Numbered from the stretch's first letter, positions 28,618 to 38,372 are shown. The stretch: DNA of 64,000 nucleotides from Microbacterium sp. SS28 (GCF_022761035.1 NZ_JAKWJP010000003.1:529157-593156); one strand, 5' to 3'. Translations and numbers: made by a program. The notes: a model not told the origin generated them from the letters alone.

Positions 28618-30048
28618 ATGAGCGACCTCCTGCCCGACGCGCGCTACCTCGTGCTCGCGAGCCGGCTCGTCCCCGATCGCGACGGCGGCTTCACGATCTC
28701 GGTGCTGCGCCGTGCCCTCGACATGGCCGACGCCGGCGCCGAGCCGCTCCTGCTGACGATCGATCCCGGAGAGTCCACCGACCACGACGCCGATCGTGCC
28801 GAGTGGGTGCGCCGGGGGCTGCTCGCCGATCCCGCGGGCCTGCGCAACCTCTTCGACGACGCGCGGACCGATCCTTCCTGGCTGCGCTCCGCCGCGCTGC
28901 CGGGGCCTGTCCCCACGTCGGAGTGGCCGTACCGCGCGATTGTCGACGCGTCGGGGCGCACCGTCCTCGAACTGCCCGTCATCAGCGGCGACCCCGCGTG
29001 GCACCTCTCGGATGCGCCCGTGCGCATCTGGGGCGAACAGGGTCCGGTGGGCTGGCTCCCCGGTTTCGGCGGGCTCTACCGCGCGTGGCTCGACGCGCTC
29101 GCCGCGGCCGGGGCCCCGCGCCCGGAGGCTCCAGCCGACGCGTCAGCGGCGACTGGAGTGGGCGTGGGGACCGTCGCCCCTGTCGTCCTGCTCTGCGAAG
29201 CACGCCAGGTCGGCGAAGCCCTCGTCGCACCGGGGGCTCCCGCGCTCGACCCGGGCATCCGGATCCTGCACACGACCCACGCGTGCCATGTCGTCGCGCC
29301 GTTCGCCTGGGATTCGCCGATGGATGCCGCGTGGGAGCGCTGGTTCGCCGTCGCCGACCGGTTCGACGGGGTGCTGTGGCTCACCCGGAGTCAGCAGGCC
29401 GATGTCGAGCGGCGGCTGGGGAGCGGCATCCGCTCATCCGTCGTCCCGCACCCGGCGCCGCGACCCTCGGGCGCCGAGCCGGACCCCGTGCCGGGTCGCA
29501 TCCTCGTGCTGAACTCGCTCATCCCGCGCAAGCGCGTCGACCACGCGATCCGCGCGCTCGCGACGCTGCGGCGGACCGTGCCGGAGGCGCACCTGCACAT
29601 CTACGGCGACGGCGCGCAGCGCGGCGAGCTGGAAGCGCTCGCGGAGGAGCTGGGTGTCTCGGACGCCGTCGAGCTTCGGGGGCACACCGCCGATACGAGC
29701 CGGGCGTGGGCGGAGGCGGATGTCTTCGTCCTCGCGAGCACGAACGAGGGACAGCCGCTCGTCGTGCTCGAGGCGCTCGGCGCCGGTGTGCCGGTCGTGA
29801 GCTACGACATGCCGTACGGGCCGCGCGACACCCTCGCGCTCGGGGGAGGGGTGCTCGTCGCCGACGGCGACGCGGAGGCCCTCGCCGCGGCGCTCGGTGA
29901 GGTCATCGCCGACCGCGCGCTGCGCGCCCGGCTGTCGAGCGAGGGGCGTACGGCTGCGCTGACGATGGATGCCGCGTCCTCGATGCGCGCGCTCGGCGCG
30001 GCCGTGCGCGTGGCCCTCGACGAGCCCGTGGAGCGGATCGGGCGCTGA
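28618..30048 (+). CDS. Glycosyltransferase family 4 protein
   Basis: A 476-aa GT-B fold protein. The C-terminal donor half has the usual order: LNSLIPRKRVDHAIRALATL, LHIYGDGAQRGELEALAEEL, VELRGHTADTSRAWAEADVFVLAS and NEGQPLVVLEALGAGVPVV with the E-x7-E motif. The long N-terminal half resembles poly(glycerol-phosphate) alpha-glucosyltransferases that decorate teichoic acids, but the acceptor is not established. ATG 28618 follows GGGGGAGGA. Only 1 bp separates its stop from the convergent ligD stop. Confidence 0.82.
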   Translation: MSDLLPDARYLVLASRLVPDRDGGFTISVLRRALDMADAGAEPLLLTIDPGESTDHDADRAEWVRRGLLADPAGLRNLFDDARTDPSWLRSAALPGPVPTSEWPYRAIVDASGRTVLELPVISGDPAWHLSDAPVRIWGEQGPVGWLPGFGGLYRAWLDALAAAGAPRPEAPADASAATGVGVGTVAPVVLLCEARQVGEALVAPGAPALDPGIRILHTTHACHVVAPFAWDSPMDAAWERWFAVADRFDGVLWLTRSQQADVERRLGSGIRSSVVPHPAPRPSGAEPDPVPGRILVLNSLIPRKRVDHAIRALATLRRTVPEAHLHIYGDGAQRGELEALAEELGVSDAVELRGHTADTSRAWAEADVFVLASTNEGQPLVVLEALGAGVPVVSYDMPYGPRDTLALGGGVLVADGDAEALAAALGEVIADRALRARLSSEGRTAALTMDAASSMRALGAAVRVALDEPVERIGR

Positions 30049-30049
30049 G

Positions 30050-31288
30050 CTACTCGCCGCGGCCGGGCCAGACCTTCCCGGCCCAGGGGTCGTAGTCGGC
30101 GAGGAGCGGGCCCTGTGCGGGGCGGTCCGCCTCGGGCACGTGCTGCAGGTTGACGCGCACGCGGTACCAGAGCGAGCTCGATCCGCGCATGCCGTCGATC
30201 AGGACGTCGGCGGGATGCAGCATCCCGGCGATCCCCGCGTTCGCGGACTTCCAGGTCTCGAGCGCGTCGAGCGCCTCGGGCTTGGCCTTCGTGCGCGCGA
30301 TCTCGATGAGCGGCATGGTCGAGACGCGGCGTCCTGAGCCGTCCGCGTCGCGCGGGGGCTTCTCGGCGGGGCCGAGCTCCTTCGCGAGCGCGAGCAGGCC
30401 GTCGAGGGTGCCGACCGCGGAGTCGATCCCCGCGTGCGGATCGCCGAGCTCCGCGAACCGCGCGGGCACCGTCCGCACCGTGAACTCCTCGGGCCGCCGC
30501 GTGCCCACCTCGTCCCAGCCGAGCGGCGCCGACACGCGTGCGTCGGGGAGCGGCCGGATCGAATAGGCGGACGCGACGGTCCGGTCCTTCGCGTTCTGGT
30601 TGAAGTCGACGAAGACGCTCTCGCCGCGCTCCTCCTTCCACCAGCGCGCCGATGCGAGGCCCGGCGCGCGGTTCTCGACCTCGCGGGCGAGCGTCTCGGC
30701 GGCGAGCCGCAGGTCGCGGAAGTCCCACTGCGGCGCGATCCGCACCAGGATGTGGAGCCCCCGTGAGCCGCTCGTCTTGGGCCAGCCCACGAGCCCGTGG
30801 TCGTCGAGCACTTCGCGCACGACCAGCGCGACATCCACGATCTGCAGCCAGTCCACGCCCGGCATCGGGTCGAGGTCGATGCGCAGCTCGTCGGGGTGGT
30901 CGAGGTCCTCTGCGCGGACGGGGTGGGGGTTGAGGTCGAGGCAGCCGAGGTTCACGACCCACGCGAGGCCCGCGGCATCCCGGATCACCGCCTCTTCGGC
31001 CGAGGTGCCGCGCGCGTACTGCAGCGTCGCGGTGTCGATGAAGTCGGGGTGGTTCTCGGGGACGCGCTTCTGGAAGAACGCCTCCTGGTCGATGCCCTTC
31101 ACGAATCGCTTGAGCACCATGGGGCGACCGCCGGCGCCGCGCAGGGCCCCCTCGGCGACCGCGAGGTAGTACTCGACGAGGTCGAGCTTGGTCAGACCTG
31201 CGTCGGGGAAGACGACCCGGTCGGGGCTCGACACGCGCACGTCGCGTCCGCCGATGTCGAGCATGACCTCTTTGCGCGCGGGGCTCAC
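30050..31288 (-). CDS. ligD: LigD-type DNA polymerase/primase domain protein
   Basis: A 412-aa stand-alone polymerase domain of the archaeo-eukaryotic primase family used in bacterial non-homologous end joining. VVFPDAGLTKLDLVEYYLAVA, LKRFVKGIDQEAFFQKRVPENHP and ELRIDLDPMPGVDW (metal-binding DxD) are hallmarks, followed by GWPKTSGSRGLHILVRI and DFNQNAKDRTVASAYS. No ligase or nuclease domain is attached and no ku gene is adjacent. GTG 31288 is chosen because an ACGCTA/TAGCGT box (31301-31296) lies 7 nt upstream; an ATG at 31297 would overlap that box. Confidence 0.88.
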   Translation of the reverse strand: MSPARKEVMLDIGGRDVRVSSPDRVVFPDAGLTKLDLVEYYLAVAEGALRGAGGRPMVLKRFVKGIDQEAFFQKRVPENHPDFIDTATLQYARGTSAEEAVIRDAAGLAWVVNLGCLDLNPHPVRAEDLDHPDELRIDLDPMPGVDWLQIVDVALVVREVLDDHGLVGWPKTSGSRGLHILVRIAPQWDFRDLRLAAETLAREVENRAPGLASARWWKEERGESVFVDFNQNAKDRTVASAYSIRPLPDARVSAPLGWDEVGTRRPEEFTVRTVPARFAELGDPHAGIDSAVGTLDGLLALAKELGPAEKPPRDADGSGRRVSTMPLIEIARTKAKPEALDALETWKSANAGIAGMLHPADVLIDGMRGSSSLWYRVRVNLQHVPEADRPAQGPLLADYDPWAGKVWPGRGE

Positions 31289-31324
31289 GCGATCCACGCT
31301 AGCGACGACGGGATGCCGCGGCCA

Positions 31325-31346
31325 GGGTCCGCCCCGGGGCGGACCC
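31325..31346. repeat. 22-bp perfect palindrome upstream of ligD
   Basis: GGGTCCGCCCC|GGGGCGGACCC is an exact palindrome centred at 31335/31336, just beyond the ligD promoter and before the nucleotidase terminator. It may be part of the terminator array or a binding site. Confidence 0.6.
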
Positions 31347-31358
31347 GTGCACGCACGC

Positions 31359-31392
31359 GAGAGGGCCGCCCCCGAACGGGGACGGCCCTCTC
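31359..31392 (-). terminator. Terminator after the 5'-nucleotidase gene
   Basis: GAGAGGGCCG (31359-31368) pairs with CGGCCCTCTC (31383-31392) 14 nt after the nucleotidase stop on the minus strand. Confidence 0.8.
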
Positions 31393-31405
31393 GTTCAGCC
31401 CTCGG

Positions 31406-34018
31406 CTAGAACACCAGGAGCGTCGCGGAGCCCGTCGACGGTGCGACAGTCTCCGAGCCGCCGTACGAGATGCTCAGCGTCTTGACTCCGCGCGTCGGGA
31501 AGCCCGTGATCGAGACCGTGGCGGTGCCGTTCGCGACGGTGCCCGTTCCGATCGTCTGACCCTGGTAGCTGATCGTGACGGGCCCCGCGACGGGGACGCC
31601 GCCATTGGCCGCGACGACGACCAGCACCTTCGACGCCTTGTTCTTGCCGACGATGAGGCTCGTGCTGAGCCCGAACGTCGTGGAGGAGGCCTTGTTCACG
31701 ACGAGCTCGACCGTCGTCGACGAGCCCGCCGCGGTCGACGAGCCGCCGTACACGACAGTCAGCGTGTGCGAGCCGGGCTGCAGGGCCGTGCGGCCGAGCG
31801 TCACGGTCGCGGCGCCGTTCTTGAGCGTCGCCGTGCCGAGCACCGTGCCGCCGGCATCCTGCACCGAGACATCGCCCGTGACGGTCTGACCCGGGGCCGT
31901 GACGGTGACGCCGACCTTCGGGGCGGAGCCGTACTTGACGGCCGCGGCGGTGGCCACGACGGACGCCGTCGGAGGTGCGAGCGTCACGGGGATGACCGCC
32001 TGCGTGCCCGTCGGCTGCGCCGTCAGGATGAGGTACCCGGCGGTCGCCGCCTGGACGGGCCACGTCAGGTCGAAGGTCGACCCGCCCGCCGTCACGGCGC
32101 CCGTTCCGATCGGCACGGCGCCGACGCCGTCGGCGGTCGGACCGAAGGATGCCGCGACCTGCGTGTTGGCGGGGGAGCCCGCGCTCGTGAGGTCGAGCGA
32201 TCCGACCGTGATCGAGTCGACGTCAGCGCCGGCAGGCGCCGTGTTGAGGCCCGTCACCGACAGCGAGTGCTTGCGGAAGTCGGGGCTCACGCCCGGGTTG
32301 GCCTGCAGGTAGGCGATCCACGCGTCACGGTCGACGAGCCCCGAGTCCTTGAAGTTCGTCGCCTCCCTGAAGACGTGGAAGTTGTCGCCGCCCGCCGACG
32401 ACGGCGTGCCCGTACCGGTGAGGAACGTGAACGTGCCGACGCGGTAGGTCGCCGCGGGGTCGAGCGGGGATCCGTCGAAGAAGATCGACGTGATGCGGCT
32501 TCCCTCGGGAAGGGCGGCGTCGAAGGTGTACGAGAAGCCCGTCGAGGTGCTCAGGGCGAGGTACGGCCGCGACGGGACGGTGCCCGCTAGCGTGCGCTGC
32601 CACTGCTGCTCGAGCAGCTTCTTGACCTGTGCGCCCGTCATGTCGACGGTCGCGAGGTTGTTGACGAAGGGCAGCACCTCGTTGGCCTCGGAGTAGAGGA
32701 TCCGCCCTGCGGCGTCGGCCGAGTTGGCAGGGTTCGCCGCGTAGAGAAGCTCGGCCCGCAGTCCGCCGGGATTCACGACCGTGAACTGCGCGCCGCCTCG
32801 GTCGGGTGGCGCGAGAGCACTCAGCACGGCGTCGGCGACGAGCGTGCCGAGCGTGGATTCCTTCGCTCTGTCGTCGCGGTTGCCCGTGCCGGTGTTGACG
32901 GGCGGGAGGGCGGGGTTCGGGAGCGCGGTCGTGATGTCGGCCGTCTGGGTGCCGATCGGCTGGTTGCCGATGATCGCCGCTTCGGCGAGCGCCGCCTGCA
33001 CCGTCGTGTTGATAGGGCCGAGCACGCCCGGGTACTGCGAGATGAGCAGCGCGTTGTCGGTCGCGACGCGCGGGACGTTGCCGACCGTCGAGGAGGTCAC
33101 GGTCATCGTGTCGCGGTCGACCGTGAGCTTGATCTGGCCGACGTTGGCGGCGTAGTTGCCCGTCTGGAGGACGGGGCGCGTCGTGCCGGGAGCACCCGGG
33201 ACGGGCGCGTTGTACGCGTACGCCTGGTGCGTGTGGCCGTTCACGATCGCCGCGACCTTCGCTGAGGTCTGGTTGACGATCTTCGCGAACACGGGGCTCT
33301 GTGCGAGGGCGTTGTCGAGGCTCTGGGTGCCGTCCGGCGCGCCTTCGTGAAGGACCGCGATGACGACATCCGCTTCGCCGTTGGCCTCGTCGTCGTCGGT
33401 GAGCTGATCCGCGACGCGGTTGATCGCCGCGACGGGGTCGCCGAACGAGAGGTCCGAGACGCCGCCGGGCGAGACGAGCTGGGGCGTCTCCTCCGTCACG
33501 GCGCCGATGACGCCGACGCTCACTCCGCCGGCCTCGTAGATGCCGTACTCGGGCAGAGCGGGCGTCGTCGTGCCCGCGAGGTAGACGTTCGCGCCGAGGT
33601 AGTCCCAGGTCGCGTTGGCGCCGCCGTCGATGACGCGGCCGGAGAGGTCGTCCCAGCCCTTGTCGAACTCGTGGTTGCCGACGGCCGAGGCGACCATGCC
33701 GAGGTCGTTGAAGACGTCGATCGTCGGCTGGTCGTCCAGGATCGACGAGGCGAACAACGAGGCGCCGATGAAGTCGCCCGCGCCGATGAGCAGCGAGTTG
33801 TCGCCGTTCGCGCCGTCCGCTGCGCGGAGCCCCTCGATCGTGCCCGCGAACTTCACGGTGTTGTTGTCGATCCGGCCGTGGAAGTCGTTGACGGTCAGGA
33901 TGTTGAGCGTCACGTCGTCGGCGGCATGTGCGGGCACCCCCAATCCGAGGATTGCCACCGCTGCTGTGAGCGCGATCGCGCCCGTCCGGAGTCCTGCGCG
34001 AGCGCGTCTGCGTTCCAT
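31406..34018 (-). CDS. Secreted 5'-nucleotidase / 2',3'-cyclic phosphodiesterase with C-terminal Ig-like repeats
   Basis: An 870-aa exported protein. The signal peptide is followed by AHAADDVTLNILTVNDFHGRID, where NDFHGR is the metallophosphatase metal site; GNHEFDKGWDD is the second metal motif. GRILYSEANEVLPFVNNLATVDMTG and YRVGTFTFLTG mark the 5'-nucleotidase C-terminal domain. From about residue 640 three related beta-sandwich segments follow, each with a G-TATV-ng-A-TVTL pattern and VVYGGS/ISYGGS ends, i.e. Ig-like repeats. No LPxTG or membrane anchor is seen, so it is probably released or wall-associated. Likely role: extracellular nucleotide scavenging for phosphate. ATG 34018 is chosen to start the signal peptide. 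Confidence 0.88.
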   Translation of the reverse strand: MERRRARAGLRTGAIALTAAVAILGLGVPAHAADDVTLNILTVNDFHGRIDNNTVKFAGTIEGLRAADGANGDNSLLIGAGDFIGASLFASSILDDQPTIDVFNDLGMVASAVGNHEFDKGWDDLSGRVIDGGANATWDYLGANVYLAGTTTPALPEYGIYEAGGVSVGVIGAVTEETPQLVSPGGVSDLSFGDPVAAINRVADQLTDDDEANGEADVVIAVLHEGAPDGTQSLDNALAQSPVFAKIVNQTSAKVAAIVNGHTHQAYAYNAPVPGAPGTTRPVLQTGNYAANVGQIKLTVDRDTMTVTSSTVGNVPRVATDNALLISQYPGVLGPINTTVQAALAEAAIIGNQPIGTQTADITTALPNPALPPVNTGTGNRDDRAKESTLGTLVADAVLSALAPPDRGGAQFTVVNPGGLRAELLYAANPANSADAAGRILYSEANEVLPFVNNLATVDMTGAQVKKLLEQQWQRTLAGTVPSRPYLALSTSTGFSYTFDAALPEGSRITSIFFDGSPLDPAATYRVGTFTFLTGTGTPSSAGGDNFHVFREATNFKDSGLVDRDAWIAYLQANPGVSPDFRKHSLSVTGLNTAPAGADVDSITVGSLDLTSAGSPANTQVAASFGPTADGVGAVPIGTGAVTAGGSTFDLTWPVQAATAGYLILTAQPTGTQAVIPVTLAPPTASVVATAAAVKYGSAPKVGVTVTAPGQTVTGDVSVQDAGGTVLGTATLKNGAATVTLGRTALQPGSHTLTVVYGGSSTAAGSSTTVELVVNKASSTTFGLSTSLIVGKNKASKVLVVVAANGGVPVAGPVTISYQGQTIGTGTVANGTATVSITGFPTRGVKTLSISYGGSETVAPSTGSATLLVF

Positions 34019-34167
34019 CGATCCTGCCCTTGTTCCGAGGTGTGATGCGAGGGGATGCCGGACGTCGGGTCGCTCGGCGAGCGACGCGACGTCGCAGGCG
34101 ATGATTACGCGTCCGACGCTACCTGTGAGTTCGCTGATCGACAAGGAACGGGGGATGACGGAATGCG

Positions 34168-34198
34168 GAAGGGCCGCCCCGAGACGGGGCGGCCCTTC
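34168..34198 (-). terminator. Terminator downstream of the Bax-inhibitor-1 gene
   Basis: GAAGGGCCGCCCC (34168-34180) pairs with GGGGCGGCCCTTC (34186-34198), a 13-bp stem with a 5-nt loop. It lies 120 nt after the BI-1 stop on the minus strand, beyond the dispersed repeat. Confidence 0.8.
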
Positions 34199-34231
34199 GT
34201 GGCGGGTGCCGCGAGCGGCATCCGGAACTTC

Positions 34232-34310
34232 CTGGTTTCGATACGCGGGCTTCGCGCGCTACTCAACCTTGACCCGAGCCGCATCAACGCCGCTTCGCGA
34301 CATTGATCCG
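34232..34310 (-). repeat. Dispersed intergenic repeat, copy 2 (inverted relative to copy 1)
   Basis: A 79-bp element, CTGGTTTCGATACGCGGGCT at its left end, whose reverse complement aligns with 25025-25105. TTTCGATACG...CTCAACC repeats are, from memory, widespread in Microbacteriaceae intergenic DNA. It starts 7 nt after the BI-1 stop. Confidence 0.85.
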
Positions 34311-34317
34311 TCTCGCG

Positions 34318-35235
34318 TCAATTGCTGCCTCGCAGGATCGCGAGGATGCGCAGGATCTCGACGTAGAGCCAGACGACCGTGACCATGATGCCGAAGCCGC
34401 CGAGCCAGCCGAACTGGCGCGGGGCGCCGTTGCGGACACCCTGCTGGATCGAGTCGAAGTCGAGCACGAGCGAGTACGCCGCCATGATGACGACGAGCAC
34501 GCCGATGATGAGGCCGAGCGGGATGCCCGCGATCTTCACGCTGTAGAGGCCGAACGCACCGCCCGCGATCGGGACGTTGAAGAGCATCAGGCCGACGTTG
34601 ATGAGCGCGAAGACGAGGTAGCCGATCATCGCGATCATGAAGACCTTCGTCGCGCGCTTCGAGGCGCGGACCTTGCCGCTCGCGAAGAGCGCCAGCGTCA
34701 CACCCACCACCGCGAGGGTGGCGAGCGTCGCCTGGACGACGATGCCGGGGTACAGGAACTCGAAGAACGCCGAGATGCCACCCACGAACAGGCCCTCGAA
34801 GGCGGCGTAGCCGAAGATCAGCGCGGGGCGGATCTTCTTGCGCGAGCCGAACGCGACGACCATCACGAGAATGAAGCCACCCAGGGCGCCGATCGTCCAC
34901 GGCAGGAGCGACGGGTTCGGGTTCGTGACCGTGACGCCGGCCATCGTCCACATCCAGCCGACGACCGCGGTGACCAGCAGCACGGCGAACAGTGCGAGGG
35001 TCTTGAGGACGGTGTCCTCGACCGTCATGCGGCCCGTGTCGATCGCGTTCGCCGAAGGAGCGACGAACGCGCCCTCGAGCTGCGCGTTGGCAGCGGCATC
35101 CATCCCCGCGTGCGAGGTGGAGGCGTACTGGGTGGGTCCGCCGATGTTCGCCGCCTGCGGTCCGCCCGGGTACGTCTTGACGGCGCGCGGATCCTGGAAG
35201 GCGGGGTTGTTGAAAGCGGGGTTTGACGAGGCCAT
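34318..35235 (-). CDS. Bax inhibitor-1/YccA family membrane protein
   Basis: A 305-aa protein with a polar N-terminus of about 75 residues (NPAFNNPAFQDPRA is typical of the actinobacterial subgroup) and seven hydrophobic segments, e.g. TLALFAVLLVTAVVGWMWTMAG, AFEGLFVGGISAFFEFLYPGIVVQA, GLIIGVLVVIMAAYSLVLDFDSI. The family forms pH-sensitive calcium-leak channels in characterised members; the role here is unknown. DFD-SI near the C-terminus holds the conserved aspartates of the pH sensor. Followed by the repeat and terminator. Confidence 0.88.
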   Translation of the reverse strand: MASSNPAFNNPAFQDPRAVKTYPGGPQAANIGGPTQYASTSHAGMDAAANAQLEGAFVAPSANAIDTGRMTVEDTVLKTLALFAVLLVTAVVGWMWTMAGVTVTNPNPSLLPWTIGALGGFILVMVVAFGSRKKIRPALIFGYAAFEGLFVGGISAFFEFLYPGIVVQATLATLAVVGVTLALFASGKVRASKRATKVFMIAMIGYLVFALINVGLMLFNVPIAGGAFGLYSVKIAGIPLGLIIGVLVVIMAAYSLVLDFDSIQQGVRNGAPRQFGWLGGFGIMVTVVWLYVEILRILAILRGSN

Positions 35236-35388
35236 GCCCGATCACACTCCATTGATTGGTTTCAGCACGGTGCTGTGCGTCCACGATAACCGAAACGCGC
35301 TACCATCCCGCCGGTCGGGTCTGTGAGACCGCTTCGAGCCTGGCCTGCGCGCGGCTTCGGCGCGGACGCCGCGGATAGCCTGGGGCGC

Positions 35389-36399
35389 ATGCCGCGTCCA
35401 CGTCCGCTCGTCGTCGGGCACCGGGGCGCGCCGGGATATCGGCCCGAGCATTCCCGGTCTTCCTACGATCTCGCGCTCGCGATGGGCGTCGACGCGGTCG
35501 AGCCCGACATCGTCGTCTCGCGCGACGGCGTGCTCGTCGTGCGGCACGAGAACGAGATCGGATCGACGACGGATGTCTCCACGCGTCGCGAGTTCGCGGA
35601 CCGTCGCACGACCAAGACGGTCGACGGCGCCGAACTGACGGGGTGGTTCACCGAGGACTTCACGTGGGACGAGCTGGCGACCCTCCGGTGCCGTGAGCGG
35701 CTGCCGAAGATCCGGGCGGGGAGCGCGACGTTCGACGACCAGCAGCCCGTGCTGCGGCTGCGCGACGTGCTCGACCTCGTGCGCGCGGGGTCGCTCGATC
35801 AGGGGCGCGAGATCGGCGTCGTCCTCGAGATCAAGCACGCGACATACTTCGAGGGCCTCGGATGGGATGTCGCGGCACTCGTCGACGCCGAGCTGCGGGA
35901 TGCCGGCTGGGCGCGCGGCGAGCTGCCGCTCATCGTCGAGTCGTTCGAGTCGACGGTGCTGCGACGGCTGCAGGCACGCGGCATCCGGGGCACGTACATC
36001 TATCTGCTGGAAGCCGCGGGTCGCCCCTTCGACCTGCTCGCGGCGCAGGGCAAGGCGGCCCTCACCTACAAGCAGACGGCCGCGCCCGCGGGGCTCGACG
36101 CGCTCGCGGGGGTCGTCGACGGCATCAGCGTCGACAAGCGCATGATCCTGGCTCCCGACCGGCTGGGTCGCATGACAGGTCCGACCTCGGTCGTCGCCGA
36201 CGCGCATGCGCGTGGTCTGCAGGTGTTCACGTGGACCTGCCGGCCCGAGAACGCGTTCCTCGTGGGGCAGTTCCGCTCGCGCGGCGACTCCGCCGCGTTC
36301 GGCGACTGGGAGGCTGAATGGTCGGTGATCCGGGATGCCGGGGTCGACGGCGTCTTCGTCGATCACGCCGATCTCGGGGTCGGGTTCTTCCGGCGCTGA
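35389..36399 (+). CDS. Glycerophosphodiester phosphodiesterase
   Basis: A 336-aa cytosolic TIM-barrel enzyme that hydrolyses glycerophosphodiesters to glycerol-3-phosphate and an alcohol. VVGHRGAPGYRPEHS carries the catalytic His and Glu, VDAVEPDIVVSRDGVLVVRHE the metal-binding EPD and second His. A GDPD-specific insertion (GWFTEDFTWDELATLRCRERLP) precedes the second half, as in UgpQ/GlpQ relatives. No signal peptide is seen. ATG 35389 is 7 nt after TAGCCT (35376-35381), so leaderless. Confidence 0.92.
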   Translation: MPRPRPLVVGHRGAPGYRPEHSRSSYDLALAMGVDAVEPDIVVSRDGVLVVRHENEIGSTTDVSTRREFADRRTTKTVDGAELTGWFTEDFTWDELATLRCRERLPKIRAGSATFDDQQPVLRLRDVLDLVRAGSLDQGREIGVVLEIKHATYFEGLGWDVAALVDAELRDAGWARGELPLIVESFESTVLRRLQARGIRGTYIYLLEAAGRPFDLLAAQGKAALTYKQTAAPAGLDALAGVVDGISVDKRMILAPDRLGRMTGPTSVVADAHARGLQVFTWTCRPENAFLVGQFRSRGDSAAFGDWEAEWSVIRDAGVDGVFVDHADLGVGFFRR

Positions 36400-36417
36400 C
36401 GCACGTGCGTCGCGCGG

Positions 36418-36441
36418 GGGCGCGGCCGTACGCCCGCGCCC
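36418..36441. terminator. Bidirectional terminator between convergent genes
   Basis: GGGCGCGG (36418-36425) pairs with CCGCGCCC (36434-36441) over an 8-nt loop, between the GDPD stop and the FAD-protein stop at 36443. Confidence 0.55.
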
Positions 36442-36442
36442 G

Positions 36443-38371
36443 TCAGCGCGGAGCGCTCGCCGCGAGCTCGGCATCGGCGCGGACGCGGAGGCGCGCGGCG
36501 ATCGCGCCGGCGACCTGGTCGGTCTGCCGCAGCGACAGCGAGTCGGCGCGGGGGCGAGTGAAGGCGCCCGCCTCGGTGAGCGATGTGAACGGGCCGATAC
36601 CGAAGAGCGAGTCGTGCGTCGAGCCGGCCGAGGAGATGACGCGCCCCTCGAGGTCGACGTGGATCCGCCCGAGCGAGCCCTCGAACACGCCGTCCGCGAC
36701 GCGCAGTTCGCGCCCGTGGATCGACGCGAGTTGGCGGAGCGCGATGTTGTCGCTCACCGCCGCGCCCGAACCGGGCAGCCAGGCGTCCACGAGCACGCGC
36801 GCGACGGTCTCGCCCGGCGCGCGGGGAGTGGATGCCACGAAGCCGCGATCGGGGTCGATGCCGACCTCGATGTCCGGGCCGAGGAAGCGGACGATGCCCG
36901 CGTCCGACAGGGCGAGCAGTTCTTCGAGCCGGTGCGCGGGCGGCCCGCTCGCGAGGTAGCTGAAGAAGGTGTGCCATGTGACGGGCAGGCTCACGACCCG
37001 CGAGCGTGCGCTCCAGCGCTCGGGAGGAACGTCGGAGAGTGCGAGGAACGAGAGCAGCCCCGCGATGAAGACGGCCTGCGCGCTGCTGCGCTCCTGGGTC
37101 GTGCGCAGCGTCAGGTCGTCGGCGATGTGGCCGCGGATGCGATCCTGCAGCGCGGCATCCGTCTCGAAGACCTCCTCGCCGATCGGTCGGTCCAGAGCAG
37201 GCACGTCGAAGCGGTCGAGCGGATCGGGCACGAACGTCGGGATCTCTCTGCGGAGCGCCGGCACGTCGCCCGCGTGGTCGCGCAGAACGGCACGGAAGTC
37301 GTCCCACGGCGCGGTGACCCGATCGGGATGCCCCGTGAACAGCTCGCGGTAGTGGGCCCACGTGAGCTCCTGCGCGATGAGCGGCCAGATGTCGCTCTCG
37401 AAATCCACGGGGGTTCCTCGTGCGAGCAGACGCGCGATCGCGTCCTTCGTCAGCACTTCGAGCTGCGGCGCATCGCCCTGGATGACCGACGACACCTTGG
37501 AGCGGTAGGGCACGCCGCGGCGCGACCCGATGTGCAGGCGAGGCTCCTGCCCGGAAGGCTGGTAGCGCAGCGGACCGTCCGGGTCGCGCACGAAGCGGCC
37601 TCCGCGCCCCTCCGCGAGCAGCACCACGAGGTCGATCGCCGCGAGGCCCATCCCGCGGACGATGACGTCCTCGTCTGGTGCGAGCGCCGACAGATCGGCG
37701 TCGGCGGTGAAGTCCGGCGGCACGTAGGTCAGCGCGGCGCGGGTCGCCTCCGCGCTCAGCGCCGCGGTCTGCTCGGCCGGCTCGCGCCCGTTGTGGCCGA
37801 CGGCGTAGACGACGAGATCGGCCGGCAGTGCACGCCCGGCGGCGAGGTCGACGGTGTGGCCGTCGCCGTCCGATCGCACCCCCGCCACGGTGTCGCGCAC
37901 CCAGCGCACCGTGACTCCGGGGGGAGCCGCGGCGACGGTCGTGCGCCAGAACCAGTCCAGGTAGAAGCTCTGCAGTCGCCGCGTCGGGAAGCTGTCGCCG
38001 CGCAGCGCCCGCAGTTCGGCCGCGACGAGCTCGTCGTCGATCACGACGTCGTCGAGGTCGCCGCTGCGCACGGCCTCGGCCCACTCGATCAGCGAGGGCC
38101 CAGGGCGGACCGGCCCGTCGATCGTGCAGCTCTCGTCCGTGAACACCGTGACGTCCTGCGCCATCGAGTTGAGCTTGAGCAGGGGCGACTGGTCGCGGCG
38201 CCAGATCCGTCCGGCGCCCGGCGGATGCGGATCGACGAGCGTGATCTCCAGTGTCTTGCCCGGCTCTTCCAGACGCGCGAACAGCCGTTCCAGGAGCATG
38301 ACCGCCCGCGGTCCGGCCCCCGCGAAGACGACACGTCTTCGCGGCGACCGGGCGGCTGCGGCATCCGTCAT
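36443..38371 (-). CDS. FAD/NAD(P)-binding protein (NAD_binding_9 type)
   Basis: A 642-aa cytosolic protein. The N-terminal Rossmann motif is VVFAGAGPRAVMLLERLFARL, followed by LEITLVDPHPPGAGRIWRRDQSPLLKLNSMAQDVTVF, the characteristic FAD-NAD(P)-binding domain of the HI0933/YdhS-like group. VVYAVGHNG is the second dinucleotide loop. Long actinobacterial members occur beside flavin monooxygenases. Here it starts 1 nt after the stop of the upstream LLM gene, so all three are translated together; it may supply reduced flavin or process the product, but the reaction is unknown. Confidence 0.8.
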   Translation of the reverse strand: MTDAAAARSPRRRVVFAGAGPRAVMLLERLFARLEEPGKTLEITLVDPHPPGAGRIWRRDQSPLLKLNSMAQDVTVFTDESCTIDGPVRPGPSLIEWAEAVRSGDLDDVVIDDELVAAELRALRGDSFPTRRLQSFYLDWFWRTTVAAAPPGVTVRWVRDTVAGVRSDGDGHTVDLAAGRALPADLVVYAVGHNGREPAEQTAALSAEATRAALTYVPPDFTADADLSALAPDEDVIVRGMGLAAIDLVVLLAEGRGGRFVRDPDGPLRYQPSGQEPRLHIGSRRGVPYRSKVSSVIQGDAPQLEVLTKDAIARLLARGTPVDFESDIWPLIAQELTWAHYRELFTGHPDRVTAPWDDFRAVLRDHAGDVPALRREIPTFVPDPLDRFDVPALDRPIGEEVFETDAALQDRIRGHIADDLTLRTTQERSSAQAVFIAGLLSFLALSDVPPERWSARSRVVSLPVTWHTFFSYLASGPPAHRLEELLALSDAGIVRFLGPDIEVGIDPDRGFVASTPRAPGETVARVLVDAWLPGSGAAVSDNIALRQLASIHGRELRVADGVFEGSLGRIHVDLEGRVISSAGSTHDSLFGIGPFTSLTEAGAFTRPRADSLSLRQTDQVAGAIAARLRVRADAELAASAPR

Positions 38372-38372
38372 C